This document shows positions 12,445 to 23,332 of a stretch of DNA of 64,000 nucleotides, in pieces. A program made the translations under genes and the position numbers. The notes beneath the pieces are model-generated. The model was not told the origin of the DNA and made no database searches. It saw only the letters and a program-made list of their open reading frames with translations. The stretch covers positions 434,001 through 498,000 of the forward strand of contig NC_030994.1 of the NCBI RefSeq assembly GCF_000149955.1. Reading direction: 5' to 3'. This stretch comes from Fusarium oxysporum f. sp. lycopersici 4287. Taxonomy: Eukaryota > Ascomycota > Sordariomycetes > Hypocreales > Nectriaceae. The stretch's first letter is position 1. The number at the start of each line of letters is the position of its first letter.

Positions 12445-12966
12445 GGTGAGGGCTTTGAGATGATTGTGCGGTCTGTGGTGTGGTTGTGTAGTCTGAATGG
12501 TGTTGCGTTGAGAGGTGTTACGTGGGGAAATCTTTGCAGGAGAATAAATTCTGGTGTTGAGAAATGCTCAGGCTGGGCGGTACAGACGGACTGGACCGCC
12601 TGGATGCCTGAATGGCTCGTTGATAGGTAATCACTGCTCGTGAATTATTGAGACTGTCAAGCAAGATAAGTCCACTGGCAGCACTCAACACTTGAGGCAA
12701 GCAGTGAGTTGAGTCAACTTTGAGGTTGGCAGTGCAAAGCGGCTGGCGGTACGTCGAGGTACCATGCAAAGAGAATATCAAGAGCCTTCATACTGTGGTA
12801 AAGCAAACATGAAAGCCGAGTGACGTGAATTCTCAAATGGGGAGTCAAGCATAAACAAAGACATGGCAATGCACTTGGGAAAAGACGAACATCAGTCACA
12901 AAGCCAAAGAACTATGATGCGGACGTGAATGGTTGAATTCAACTACTGTTCCTTCGCTCCGATCCT

Positions 12967-13412
12967 TCACCTGCTGTTGCCAGCCCGAAACCTTCTTTCC
13001 ATCCGTTCCGCCATGTTCCTCACGCGACAAGTACTTTGTAGAACTAGTTGTTGGAATTGGCTGTATCATTATTAGTATGGCATGGACAGAGATGTCAACG
13101 AATAACTTACTAGGAGGGACACCAGGGCCACGAGAGACGACACGGATAGCACCAGAGCGGTCGATGACACTAGTGATCATGAAGGGATTGTCAGCGCCTG
13201 GCAAACAGTATTAGTATGGTAAAGCCACAGTGACAAAGTTTTGACTTACCAGGCTCCTCAGCCCAGAGCTGGAATCGGACAGACGTAGCACCAGTCTCTT
13301 GCATGGTGCGCATGGCCAGGTCGTAGATGGGACTGCTGTCAGCAATCACACCACAGTAGCCACCACCGGGGACAGGGGTGACGGAAGTGATGTTGGTCTG
13401 GTCGGCAGACAT
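12967..13412 (-). CDS. Small conserved-looking hypothetical protein (115 aa)
   Basis: Three exons: 13412 to about 13249, then about 13199 to 13111, then about 13061 to 12967. Both introns start with GTAAGT; one contains the perfect branch sequence TACTAAT. The reading frame is kept across both joins. The first exon gives MSADQTNITSVTPVPGGGYC and the second MITSVIDRSGAIRVVSRGPG, which looks like a compact beta-rich domain. A TATATA sequence lies about 150 bases upstream (13563-13571). No signal peptide is present and no family is recognised. The high-quality splice signals make this one of the better-preserved genes of the left block. Confidence 0.55.
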
Positions 13413-15009
13413 GGTAGTAGTGGTGGAAGATCGGTAAAGGGATTTGATGTGTCTGGGAAATGTATTGGTCTTAGGTGGGAGACAGAAAACGAACAGCCAG
13501 CGGGCGCGATTGTGTTGATGGCTGAGGAGAAAAGAAAATCGAAGACAGAGGGAGGGCAGAGAGGTTTATATACCCAGGTTCAGTTGAGCTTGGCCTCAGG
13601 CTCACGTTTCTATTGTTCCTTGTGAATCTATTGTTGCTTAATGAATGCGAGTGAATGACCAAGCGAGGAGGGGTCTGATTCAAGGTGGTGCAGAATGGTG
13701 GAAGTGCCTTACGCTGGCAGCTCAGAGCTTAGGAGTCAGTTATACCACGAGAGTCATCAGACTCAGGGACTTGAGATACAATCGCTTAATTATGTTGCAA
13801 TAATGAGGAGGAAATGGAAACTGACACAAGGCATGGCTGAGGAACTCAAGGGGGGTGGTGTTGGAAGTCCCTGGCACATATCGCCTTGCTGGTAAATCTC
13901 AAACCCAAGAGAACTACAGTCAGAATCCAAGTTTCCATTGAGGACACATTGAAGGTGTTTAAATTCGAAGGTCATGGTGATCATATTGTTAAAATAGAGG
14001 CTCTCGAATTCTTGTTGTTGGAGTGAACTACATCTGAATCTGGACGTGCCACCACAGTTCCAGTCGAGAGTGTCCTGCATTTAATGAAAGGAATTTGGCG
14101 GCAAGGACATCTTACCAAGTGGCCCAAAAAACATCAATATGTACAGTCATGCCCATAGAAAGTCATCTTCACTAAACAAGGCCGATTACAAACCTCTAAA
14201 TAGGTTGATTGCAGCATTATGTCCCCATCGGGTTCGCTTCGTCGGCCTGTGTACCGGAAGTTGTGACCTACTTGCTGGTGGCGGATGTGATAGCACGCCA
14301 CGATGACCTTGAAGGAACCCAAATTAGCATGATACTTGGTGACAAGGAAACTGAACTCTCAAGTCTCGGGCACGTTGACAGTCACCGGAACGCCGATTCG
14401 AGCGAAGCATGCAACAGAGGCCCTTGGGAATCATAGCCGAGTCCAACACCTTCCCCCTGATAAAGTTGATATCACTTCCCTGATACCCCTTGCATGAAGG
14501 ACACGTGGCTCACGTGGAATAACCGATTATGCTTAAAGTAGTAACCAATCATGGAGGGTGTGTTTTCCCGAATAGGATCGAGGCTCTTGCCTTGTCATCA
14601 CTCACACCAAGACAGAAGGCGAAGTTGAACCTTGTCACTGAACTTCAGTAAAGCTACCTATCACCAACATCATCTTCTCAATCCAGATATACCACCTGAA
14701 GCCCTTTCCGATCACCATGAGTCCATCACTGTGGAGTTTGACTTCTACCGCAGGTAGCTTCAAATACGGGCTTATCCAACACATCTTTTCCCCTGGCAAA
14801 CATATCTATCCTTATAAAAATTACACAAATTATTCTCATTTATGCTCTAAACTCGTATAACACATAAGTCTGTTGTTCCCAAATGGACTTATATATCACT
14901 AATTCAAGGATAACTCTGGCCATATTTATCCTAGGAGCTATCTTATGTGTACACTGTATTAATCTATCATATTCTCTATCTCAATTTGCTCTGGAAGTCG
15001 GCTTGGGGG
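13413..15009. other. Intergenic, at most a small uncertain gene
   Basis: Short minus-strand frames at 13790-14080 and 14134-14322 contain Cys-bearing peptides but cannot be joined with convincing splice sites. The rest (14450-15009) contains no usable open frame. Confidence 0.45.
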
Positions 15010-15152
15010 TCAATCCAGGCGCCACCATAAGGCTAGAGTGTCCATAGCGAGGGAGATATCGGTTCCATGGCACCCTTCAAGGATCTGCTTGTATGGCTCA
15101 GGTTTCTTCCACCCATCATTGGTGATATTGAACTTCTGAATTAGCCGAAGGT

Positions 15153-16585
15153 TCAATATACAAGCGAATTGGACCTTGACCCGGCGGACAAGGGGTCCAG
15201 AGTCAAAGGCAACCAGCATGGAGAGACGGGGGTCAAACCCAAAGGCAGAACTGCTCGAAAGGTGACGGCCTCATCCTGGGAAAGGCTCAAACCGTCACAC
15301 TTAAGAAGACGTTGAATCCGAAGGCGTTCCAACATCTCTTGAATTCTTAGGGTCTGTCGTACAAAGCATGAGATGGCTTTGTCAACGTCAACGCCCCAAG
15401 AAGCATAATCAAACACCCCAGCGATAAATCCACATAGTTCAGCATTCTCGACAAGTCGGAGTCGGGAACCTCCAGCTTCAAGGAATGTCTGAGGTGCTTG
15501 GTCAGGGTAGATAAATCGCTCGGGTATAGAATCCTGTCGGATCCACCAGCGCTGGAGTTGCCGATCCTCTCGTGAAGCTGGATGAGCGTATACCACCACC
15601 TTGCGCCTGGCCTTATCCCATTCCGGCCTCATAGCATCGCTAGACCCTGGAACGATGTGAATCTCATCAAAACCGTCCAACATCAGAGATAGTGAAGATA
15701 ACTCTCCACGGATTATCAGCAGGAAAGTCTTAACTCCACTTGCAAAGCGTTCCAGATGTACCAGCGGCTTGACGCTAATAGCTGGACCCATAAGAACAGA
15801 CTTTAAGAGTTTTTATTCGTCTTTAGTCATCTTGGTGTCCAATTGCTTGAAGAGATGGACATTTAAAGAGATGACAAAACGTCGCTTCTCAGGTTTATTC
15901 CGCATGCAATCAAGTATCCCGGCGGCTTAGGCATCGAGATCGCCTGCCGTTGGTATTTTGCAGTGCTGGATTGGATCAAACTCGCCATGAGCGGCCAGGT
16001 TAAGACTTGCGACATTGACGCCGGGAGCTGTAAAAGACACAACGTTTGATAGAAAGTTGAAATCCTTCTCAGCTGACATTGTCAAGACGCGAATGTCGGA
16101 ATCTGGGTCAAGGGACATTGCAGTTACCCACTTGACGATGCCAATCAACGACAGAGCGCAGGCAGATGGCATTCGAGGGTCAAGTTATAGTACCAACATG
16201 ATAGGCAGAAGCTTGTGCTGCTGCCAACCATCCAATTCCATATTGGCATTGCGATACCCCCACTTCTCGCCCAAGAGCGCCATCTCCTTTGTTGCCTGTA
16301 GGGCCTCGAGGAGATCAGAGAACTTCAGAATCAGTGGCCTGACTGCGTCGTCCTCGTCAAGCTCGATCCCTAAATCCTTCTCCAAATCAGGGACCACAAA
16401 GAGCTTCATGTTGGGACAGTCGCCCTTCACGAATTCCTTTCTGATAGATTCCATCAGACTCACCGCACCGAAACGGTAGGGAGGCTACTGGATGTGCCCG
16501 GAGCGAGCGGGGGCTCGTCTTCGGAAACCTTCTCAGTGAATGGCTTGAGGAACTTGCGGAGCTGGGAAAGCATTGTTGAAGACAT
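15153..16585 (-). pseudogene. Nonsense-riddled gene of unknown function
   Basis: From about 16463 down to 15153 one minus-strand frame encodes well-formed protein. It is broken only by three TAA codons: 16185-16187, 15927-15929, and one near 15810 just before KLLKSVLMGPA. Each could come from CAA by C-to-T. Read through, the segments join smoothly (DPDSDIRVLTMSAEKDFNFL; KPEKRRFVISLNVHLFKQLD; SLSLMLDGFDEIHIVPG). An N-terminal piece starts at ATG 16585 in another frame, so an indel or small intron lies near 16470. The original protein probably exceeded 450 residues. I cannot name the family; nothing in it looks secreted or membrane-bound. Decay is recent, since codon structure is otherwise intact. 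Confidence 0.55.
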
Positions 16586-16910
16586 TTCGAATCTATCAAG
16601 TTGTTAAAATCGTGCATCAGAATCCGGGGATGTCATACTTGCGGTTGTGTTCGAGCGATGATTGTTGCGAAGATGGTAAAGATGAAGAGTGTCAAGATTG
16701 ATGAGCAAAAGATTGCAATGTAGATAAGCGTTTAACTAAGGCCTCAATCAAAACTCTCATATGAAAGTAAGTGCAAGCAGTGCAAATAACCGCATGCAAA
16801 TAAGCAGAGGCAAACGAGAGGGGGCCCCACCTTGACTTTATTTAACTCTGAATTCCTAAACACCAAATCCCTCTCCTTCATACAACAAAGCACAGCACAG
16901 CACACATTTC

Positions 16911-16946
16911 ACACACACGCACACAAACGCACACACACGCACACAA

Positions 16947-16981
<35 letters not shown>
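16911..16981 (+). repeat. CA-rich microsatellite directly 5' of the start codon
   Basis: About 70 bases of interrupted (CA)n, with occasional CG and AAA variants, end one base before the ATG at 16982. The array therefore lies in the 5' leader of family member C. Such tracts change length easily and could alter leader length or promoter architecture. Confidence 0.9.
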
Positions 16982-16983
<2 letters not shown>

Positions 16984-18644
16984 GGCTTCTGCAGCTTACA
17001 ATCACTCCAAGGTTGATGCCCTCAACCTTTCTTCTCGACGCATCCATATGGAGGCGTTCTTTAAGCACCTTGGTCTCTGGAATAGTGACAAGGTCGCAAA
17101 GGCTCGCGAGAAGTGCGTTGAGATGTTGTGCCAGTTATTGAACAAACATGGGTACACCTCCATCAGCCAGCAGTACTTCGAGTACGAGGTGGACGCCCTC
17201 GTCTGGTATAACGTTCGTAAGTATCATCCTCCTCTGTATTTGTAACGTGAACTAACAGCATCCAGTCAAACGCGGGAAGGTTCTAACTGAGGCTAATCGA
17301 TGGCCTTGGTCAGAGACCATTCCCAAAAAGGTCGACTTGACGACCCCGGCCTCTCTGGTCTACAGAGATTGGCTTCGTCGCAATTCTCCTGCCGAGGGTG
17401 AAGATGGCGGGGAAACGATCCCCCCAGAGCCTTCCAACGCCCAAGAGCACCAAGTCCCTGCTGCCTCGGTGGCTGCAGAGTCATCCAAGGCATCTCAGGG
17501 CCCCGAATCCACTACCGCGAGAGTTTCACAACCTTCTGTAGCACCACAGGATCAAGCCAGTGTTCCCTGGCGGACTCGAAAGACACAACTGGACTCTGCT
17601 GAAAAACGAGCAGCTCAACAGAAGAAGGCTGAGGAGATGGCTGCCAAGCAACAGCTTGCGCAGAATCTCTTTGATGCCGAGCTGGCCAAAATCGAGGCCC
17701 TGAAGCACGAGGCTTCCAAGGAGGAAACTGTCGACTCGACAGAGGCAGTTGAAACCGAGGAGGCTCAGAGAAATGGAGCTGATCAGCAAGCTCGAAATCA
17801 GCCTACCTTGCCGACAGGTTTCGATTGGGCTGCTGACGTTAAAGAGACCCCCTTGTTTTCTCCTTACGTCGATCCTAAGGACCCTGTCCCAATTCGTGAG
17901 GACTGGGGGATCCATAACTTTGAAAACGTCAAAGGATCCGCACTCCCATCCCACTCCTTGTGTGAGACGATCTGGTGGGAGGTCATCGACAAGCCACGTG
18001 GTGGACCGCTCCTAGGCCCCTTTGAATTGGCCCTTCCAAACTGGCTTGACTTCCATGATCTTGTTCTTCACGACTTCCACAAAATCGCAACCAACAAGCT
18101 CATCGATGAGGACATTGTCATTGCCTGGAGGATCGAAGAGAATCACCCCGTATCTCTGATTGTTGGTCCCAGCCCATTGAAAAACCATGCGGAGGGGGAT
18201 ATCCCATTCGGACTACGGGTGCGATCCAACTGGTTGAGAGTCGCCGCGTGGATTGTCGATGCGTACAGAGGCAGCCCTGTCCGCCTGGTTGACTATCTTT
18301 GGGACTATCAACGGTGGGTGGTTTGCCATGGGGAATCGGAACCTTTTCATGTCTACCAACATCTCCATGGGGTCTGGCAAGACATTACCGACAACCCCGA
18401 CGAGGCCGCCGCCGCTGCGAGGATGAACAGGGAGAACATGGACAAGTGGCTTCCAGAGGTCCATGCTATCCTCACTCAACCTCCTGATAATGTTGAGTTG
18501 TTGCTCGAGAACTGGGTTCGCCGAGAGGGCAACGACCATACAAAAGGTCGTACTATCATCGCGCGTGACGCCTGGGCTCGAGTGGCACTGAATGCTGCAT
18601 ACTCTTGGTTTTATACGATGATGAGCAAGGACAGCAACAACTAG
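16982..18644 (+). CDS. Member C of the local three-gene family (537 aa)
   Basis: Exons 16982-17216 and 17266-18644, with an intron (GTAAGT...CCAG) at the same protein position as in member A. The first ~110 residues match members A and B: SRRIHMEAFFKHLGLWNSDK, VWYNVLKRGKVL, RWPWS, then the Tyr-x-x-Trp motif (YRDWLRRN). A charged Ala/Glu/Gln-rich linker follows (~130-270). A globular C-terminal domain is unique to this member (~270-520), rich in Trp and His (WLDFHDLVLHDFHKIA; LVDYLWDYQRWVVCHGE). No catalytic motif is recognised. This is the longest and best-preserved member. The start is fixed by the paralogues. Confidence 0.7.
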
Positions 18645-19628
18645 ATACATCCTTCGAAAGAGATGCTATCGCTGGAGAAGAACCGAGCTACGGTAGATCC
18701 TGGTTCAGTGGAAGCGTTCGGTGAAACCGAGTGCCATGTATCATCCTTACCTAGACTCACAAGCGTTGAGAGAGGGAGGAGGATACAAGTAGAATCATGA
18801 GGCCATCATCAATGAATGATTTATTTCCATCAGGTTCAAATGGATGAGGTTCAGTGCATGTTGACGAAGCCAGGTCAAGCATCCTGTGCATCGAAAGCCC
18901 CTCACCTATACAACTGCCGGATATTCAACTGCGACACTATTATCTTCAAGCCATGCAAAAATACTCATCGGTCACAGCCCGGGAAGCTGGGTGAAACGGT
19001 GAATACCAATCAAGAACTCAGCGGAACAAAAGCTAATTTGAGCAGCCTTCAATCGACCTCCGCGTCTTTCGTCCTTGTCACAAGTCTCCCGAATGAACTG
19101 TCCCTATACAGTCATGCACCCGCTCACATCGTTTACGGAAGCCATGGACCCATCCATGAGTTTGAACTGAGAAGCATCTTGCGACCCGGCGAGCACCAGC
19201 GTCATCGCTGAGCACCAATACGTTCCAGCTGCAGGTCATGTCCAAATGAAGGGAGTTGTGGGTTGGATACGTTGGTAGGGATACGTGGAATATGAACTCA
19301 GTGTACTCAATGAGAATGTGTAATTTGATTTGGAAGGAGATGATACAGGTTGGAAATGACATACTGGGATACAGATCAGTTCGAGATTGTTGAAGATCAA
19401 GCTCAGATTACCTGAACATTAGCCTGTACAGATTAATACCTGAAGCACCATGAGTGAAATCAAGAACCGTGACCACGTCGTTCTTACGTTTTGAGTCCTA
19501 CTTCAACGTAACCCATTTCGGGTGGCCCCACCTTTGGTACCTCAACACTGAATGCTCGATTGCCGCTTCGCCTCCTCACCACTCATCAACATCAACAAAG
19601 CACCACCACCACCAACAACAACAACAAG
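18645..19628. other. Intergenic between member C and the AT-hook locus
   Basis: No supported gene. The 60 bases before 19629 are rich in CAC and CAA triplets, a CA-rich leader similar to the one before member C. Confidence 0.5.
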
Positions 19629-20911
19629 ATGAGTTCGCGACCAAATAGAAAGATACCGGCCTCTGGATCTCTCCAAGCCCCGCCCGCGAAAAGGGGTCGG
19701 CCAACAAAAGCCGATCGCGATTCGCAAGTGCCTCCTCAAGCTATCAGCCGGCTAACCGCCAGGTCGATGCTTGATGCAAAAGCCTCTTTGGAGATCGACC
19801 CATGCAATGAGCGTCAAGCCTACCATGACCTCATTTCTCAGTCGATCGAAAATTGGGATGATGAAGATGAGAAGCAGATCGTGGCCGAATGGGACAGGTC
19901 CGACGCAAAGTCCTCTTGCAGGGATTTCACTCAGCGAAGTGCTTTGTTGAATACCTTGAGGATCAGCCTCAGACTGTATAAGCTCGCGCCTGTGACCACT
20001 TGTCATTTCTTTAGGCTCCGATACCAGCCGGTGTCAACAAACGGAATGGCCAATCAAGTGCTATACTCCGTCCTGTTCAGCAACGAGTTGTCCAAGATCA
20101 TGGTGCATCCCTGTTGGGAACAGGACCCTGATCTGTTTGCCCTGGTCCTGCGCTGGACTGCCATATGTCGTCTGCATGATCGTCGCTGCTGGGAGATCGA
20201 AAAGACAAATTAATGTCCCGCTCTCAGAGCCCTCAACAAGGCCATCTAAGAGCGTGGAGATACTCCGTTGGTGCTCCCCTACTATGAAATGCATCAAGTG
20301 TTCAGACAGGACGCCTTCGAACAAGACAGAGTCCCGTCAGCGCTATCAGACCTACTTTGCAAGATAGGCCGAGCCGTGTCCGATGAAGAGTCTGCCCCCC
20401 TGCAGTCGATCCTGAGTACGAAATGTACCAGGGTTTCCCCGTCGTCCCAGTCACCCTGTGGGACCTTCAAGTCGTCTCGAAGGCTATAGCCTCTACAGGC
20501 TTCAAACTTGAGTGGGACTACAGTACTGATGAAGCCCTCAAGGCGTGGACAGCAGGAACCACGGATAAGGATGTCCCTACAAAGGATAAGCTTCCTATTC
20601 TTTATGAGCTCGCATACAAGGACATGTTCCGACATCGCATCTATTACGAACGAGAGCCTACCCCAAAATCTGAGTCTGAAAGCAGTGACGAGGATGTGGC
20701 GGGTCCTTCACGTAACTGTCGTTCTCGAAATATCGTTCGCGACAATGACGATGACGAAGCAGGCACCAGGAGAAACACCCCTGATCCCGATCCCTCTCTT
20801 GACCGTCCAGCTTCAAGACGAAGCGATGGGGAAGATCCTGGGTCAGATGGTATCTTCGATGGTGATGCCCCACACAACAGCAGCAGCAACAACACACGAG
20901 AATTACTGTGA
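19629..20911 (+). pseudogene. AT-hook protein gene with two TAA stops and one frameshift
   Basis: ATG 19629 opens a frame encoding an N-terminal AT-hook-like motif (AKRGRPTK, residues ~20-27) and a helical domain. The frame meets TAA at 20211-20213 and again at 20247-20249. Between and after these it reads sensibly (CPALRALNKAI; VLPYYEMHQVFRQDAFEQD). At a run of six C (20395-20400) it must shift by one base to continue into MYQGFPVVPVTLWDLQVVSK and an acidic Ser-rich tail ending at 20911. Both stops are one C-to-T change from CAA. AT-hooks bind the minor groove of A+T-rich DNA, so the ancestor was probably nuclear; the role of the rest is unknown. Sequencing error at the C-run is possible. 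Confidence 0.5.
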
Positions 20912-20978
20912 GTTTGACGAAAATTGAACCTCATGACAGTGAATGGCTGACAAAATAATCAAGAATAAAGTCACCAAA

Positions 20979-21635
20979 ATGGCACCAACCGAGCGATCGG
21001 CCGAGAATGCCCCCGATTCCGCCTCGGCGAAGAAACGCGGTCGCCCCCCGAAAAACAGCACCTAACAGAGCTCAACTGCATGTAAAGCCGCCGAACCGTC
21101 AGAATTGGCAGACTATCCGTTCAATCCTGATTTGCCAGACGTACCTCAGTTGTCTTTTCGCCGGGAGCGCGGTGAGTCCGAGGATCGCCAGTCTCTGTTA
21201 GGGAATCGAAGCGAGTCACCAATGGACTCGTATCACGGTATGGATAGCTATAATGATGAGCCAGCCTCCCAAGGCCATCACTCAGTCAGGGAGAAGAACG
21301 ATGACCGCGAAGCCACCAAGCACACATCTCCTCAAGGAATTATCCCTGAGCAGTCCCCTCGAGACAAGTCACCCACCGAGGAGGGTGATTTGCAGGATGC
21401 TGGTGACTTCCGACACTCTCCATACTTCACAAACGGTGTGAAAGACGGATCAATTGTGGATACTGGAATACCTCGTTCGAAGATTCAGCGTCAACAACTC
21501 AACGACGTGTTCACTGCTAAAACCCCAATCACTGGTGTGGGTTGTCTCGAGTCTCGCTCAGACAATGTCGTGAGGCGAACTGAGCCCTTGTACAAATTGG
21601 CATTTGCAGATAAAGTAAAGCTGTTATTAGATTAG
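20979..21635 (+). pseudogene. Second AT-hook gene with one in-frame TAA
   Basis: ATG 20979 gives 28 residues ending in a perfect AT-hook core (KKRGRPPKN). TAA at 21063-21065 follows, and the same frame continues for 190 codons (ADYPFNPDLPDVPQL ... KLAFADKVKLLLD) to the stop at 21635. One CAA-to-TAA change explains the break. The tail is acidic and hydrophilic and probably disordered. The gene follows the first AT-hook locus by under 70 bases on the same strand, so the two may be diverged copies or parts of one ancestral unit. If translated today, only the short AT-hook peptide would be made. Confidence 0.45.
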
Positions 21636-21639
21636 TAAA

Positions 21640-22005
21640 TAAAGTATTAAATTCTATAATAAAGATATTATAGTTTTATATTATAGCTAATAATACTTAT
21701 ATTATAACTAGTAGTTAAGGATTATAACTAGTTACTTAATAATATAACTAGTAATTTAATATTATAACTAATAAAACTTATATTATATTTAATAATTTAA
21801 GATTATAACTAGTTATTTAATAATATAGCTAGTACTTTAATATTATAGCTAGTAATACTTATTTTATAACTAGTAGTTTAATGTTATAACTAGTAATATT
21901 TGTTTTATAACTAGTAGTTTAAGATTATAATTAGTGGTTAAAGATTATAACTAGTAATTTAATAATACAGCTAGTAATTTAGTAATATAACTAATATTCT
22001 TGTTA
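21640..22005. repeat. Degenerate tandem array of an A+T-rich motif around ATAACTAGT
   Basis: Over about 360 bases the word TATAACTAGT and close variants recurs roughly every 20-30 bases, separated by TTTAA/TTAAT strings. G and C occur almost only within the CTAG core. It starts right after the second AT-hook gene. It may be a minisatellite or a RIP-eroded repeat. A shorter similar patch (CTAGTATATAACTAG) occurs near 10960. Confidence 0.7.
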
Positions 22006-22218
22006 ATATTTAACTGCTTATTTATAAGAACCTCTATGCCTCTTTTTATTCCTCTGTCCTGAAGAAGAGATATCTGCAGATCGCTTCCCTTCTTATTGTT
22101 GTAAGTTCACTCTTGCTGTATTGTCGCTGTGTCTTGATATTTGTTCCAAGGGAGGAGGAGGAGAATCTGGTGGGGGAGGATGAGTGGTTAAGCTCTCCTC
22201 AACGTTGGAAGAGAGTTT

Positions 22219-23332
22219 CTAATGTAGCCCTTCATATTGACCACGGCTCGAGGTCACAGCCGTAACTGAAGATGAAGGCTCTTCCTCAGCCTGGGTCAAT
22301 GTCTCAGAGCCCCGCAAATTCGCCATGAACTCTTTGAAGTCCTCCACCAGAGCTTCGTCAACAATCTCAGGCTCAGCGACCTCAGGGAAATTATTGGTGT
22401 TGGTCATCTGTAGATCAGTGGGAGGTAGTCCGTAGAAGAGCATATGCTTCCCCTCCGATTCCGCCGACCACTTCTGGGACATAATTGTCGAAGGTTCATA
22501 CTCGGGGATGATGTTCGGTCCATACGGGGAATATGTCCGAACATAATCATTGCCCCCCAACTTCTCGTCCCTTAGACGCACTACAGCGATGAGCTTGTAT
22601 TCGACTTTGTCCGTCTTGTCGAAGGCAAGGGTTGGACTCTCTTGTATCTCATCCCAGATTGGCAAGAGAAATTTTCGTTTGTGCGAGAAAGAGGGGTTGT
22701 CTCGGTCGACCTCGGAGCATGCAAACATCACCCTTATGACCCATGGCTGACTGGGTACAAAGCATGCCGGTATGCCGCGCCAGTCACGTCGTCCGATGGA
22801 TGGAACAAGGCGGCCGTTAGACCAGTGAATGATACTTGATTCAGCGACCTCATCGTTCGAAAGATCGATTGTCTCACTGGTTCCTGCATTAAAAGGCGCC
22901 TCACTCAGGCGAAAGACATCCTTTGACCAAAACGTGTCGTTCATGAGACTTGAACAGCAAAGGTTATAAAAAGAAGCATCCGGTTCAAGCCCAATTTCTC
23001 TCAGCGCCTTTTCGACTTCAGCCCTCGCTTTGGTGACATTATCTACAGCCTCTGGCCCCTCACCAAAAATATGCCAGGCATGACCCAATATTAGATTCTT
23101 ATGCTCAGGCTCTTGAACCCAGCCAAGATCCTCAGATACACCTTCACCCAGCATTGCAAAACTGTAGATGCGATGCAATACTACAATCAAGCAGTCCAGG
23201 CCGGAGGTTTGCCTCCGGCCATGCCAGAGAGGGGCGGGTGTCGAGAATGCTCGCAGCGATGCGGCTGTGGGTGCCCTCACAATCGTAACAGTCTCGAATG
23301 TCGCTCGAGTTCTGGGTGTCGCCTGTTTCCAT
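22219..23332 (-). pseudogene. Unrecognised ~370-aa protein gene with a one-base frameshift
   Basis: ATG 23332 opens METGDTQNSSDIRDCYDCEG. The frame must shift at a run of four C (minus strand, 23231-23234) to enter the long frame reading LWHGRRQTSGLDCLIVVLHR and onward to 22219. One extra C would restore a continuous protein of roughly 370 aa. Visible features are a Cys in GLDCLIV, a helical middle (DNVTKARAEVEKALREIG), and a C-terminal stretch (NDYVRTYSPYGPNII) that loosely resembles the His-box region of ubiquitin-specific proteases; that resemblance is weak. The error could be real or a sequencing slip. Confidence 0.45.

Noticed and set aside
13790..14322. Possible small Cys-containing gene on the minus strand
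   Set aside because: Two frames could not be joined with acceptable splice sites, and no family pattern is visible.
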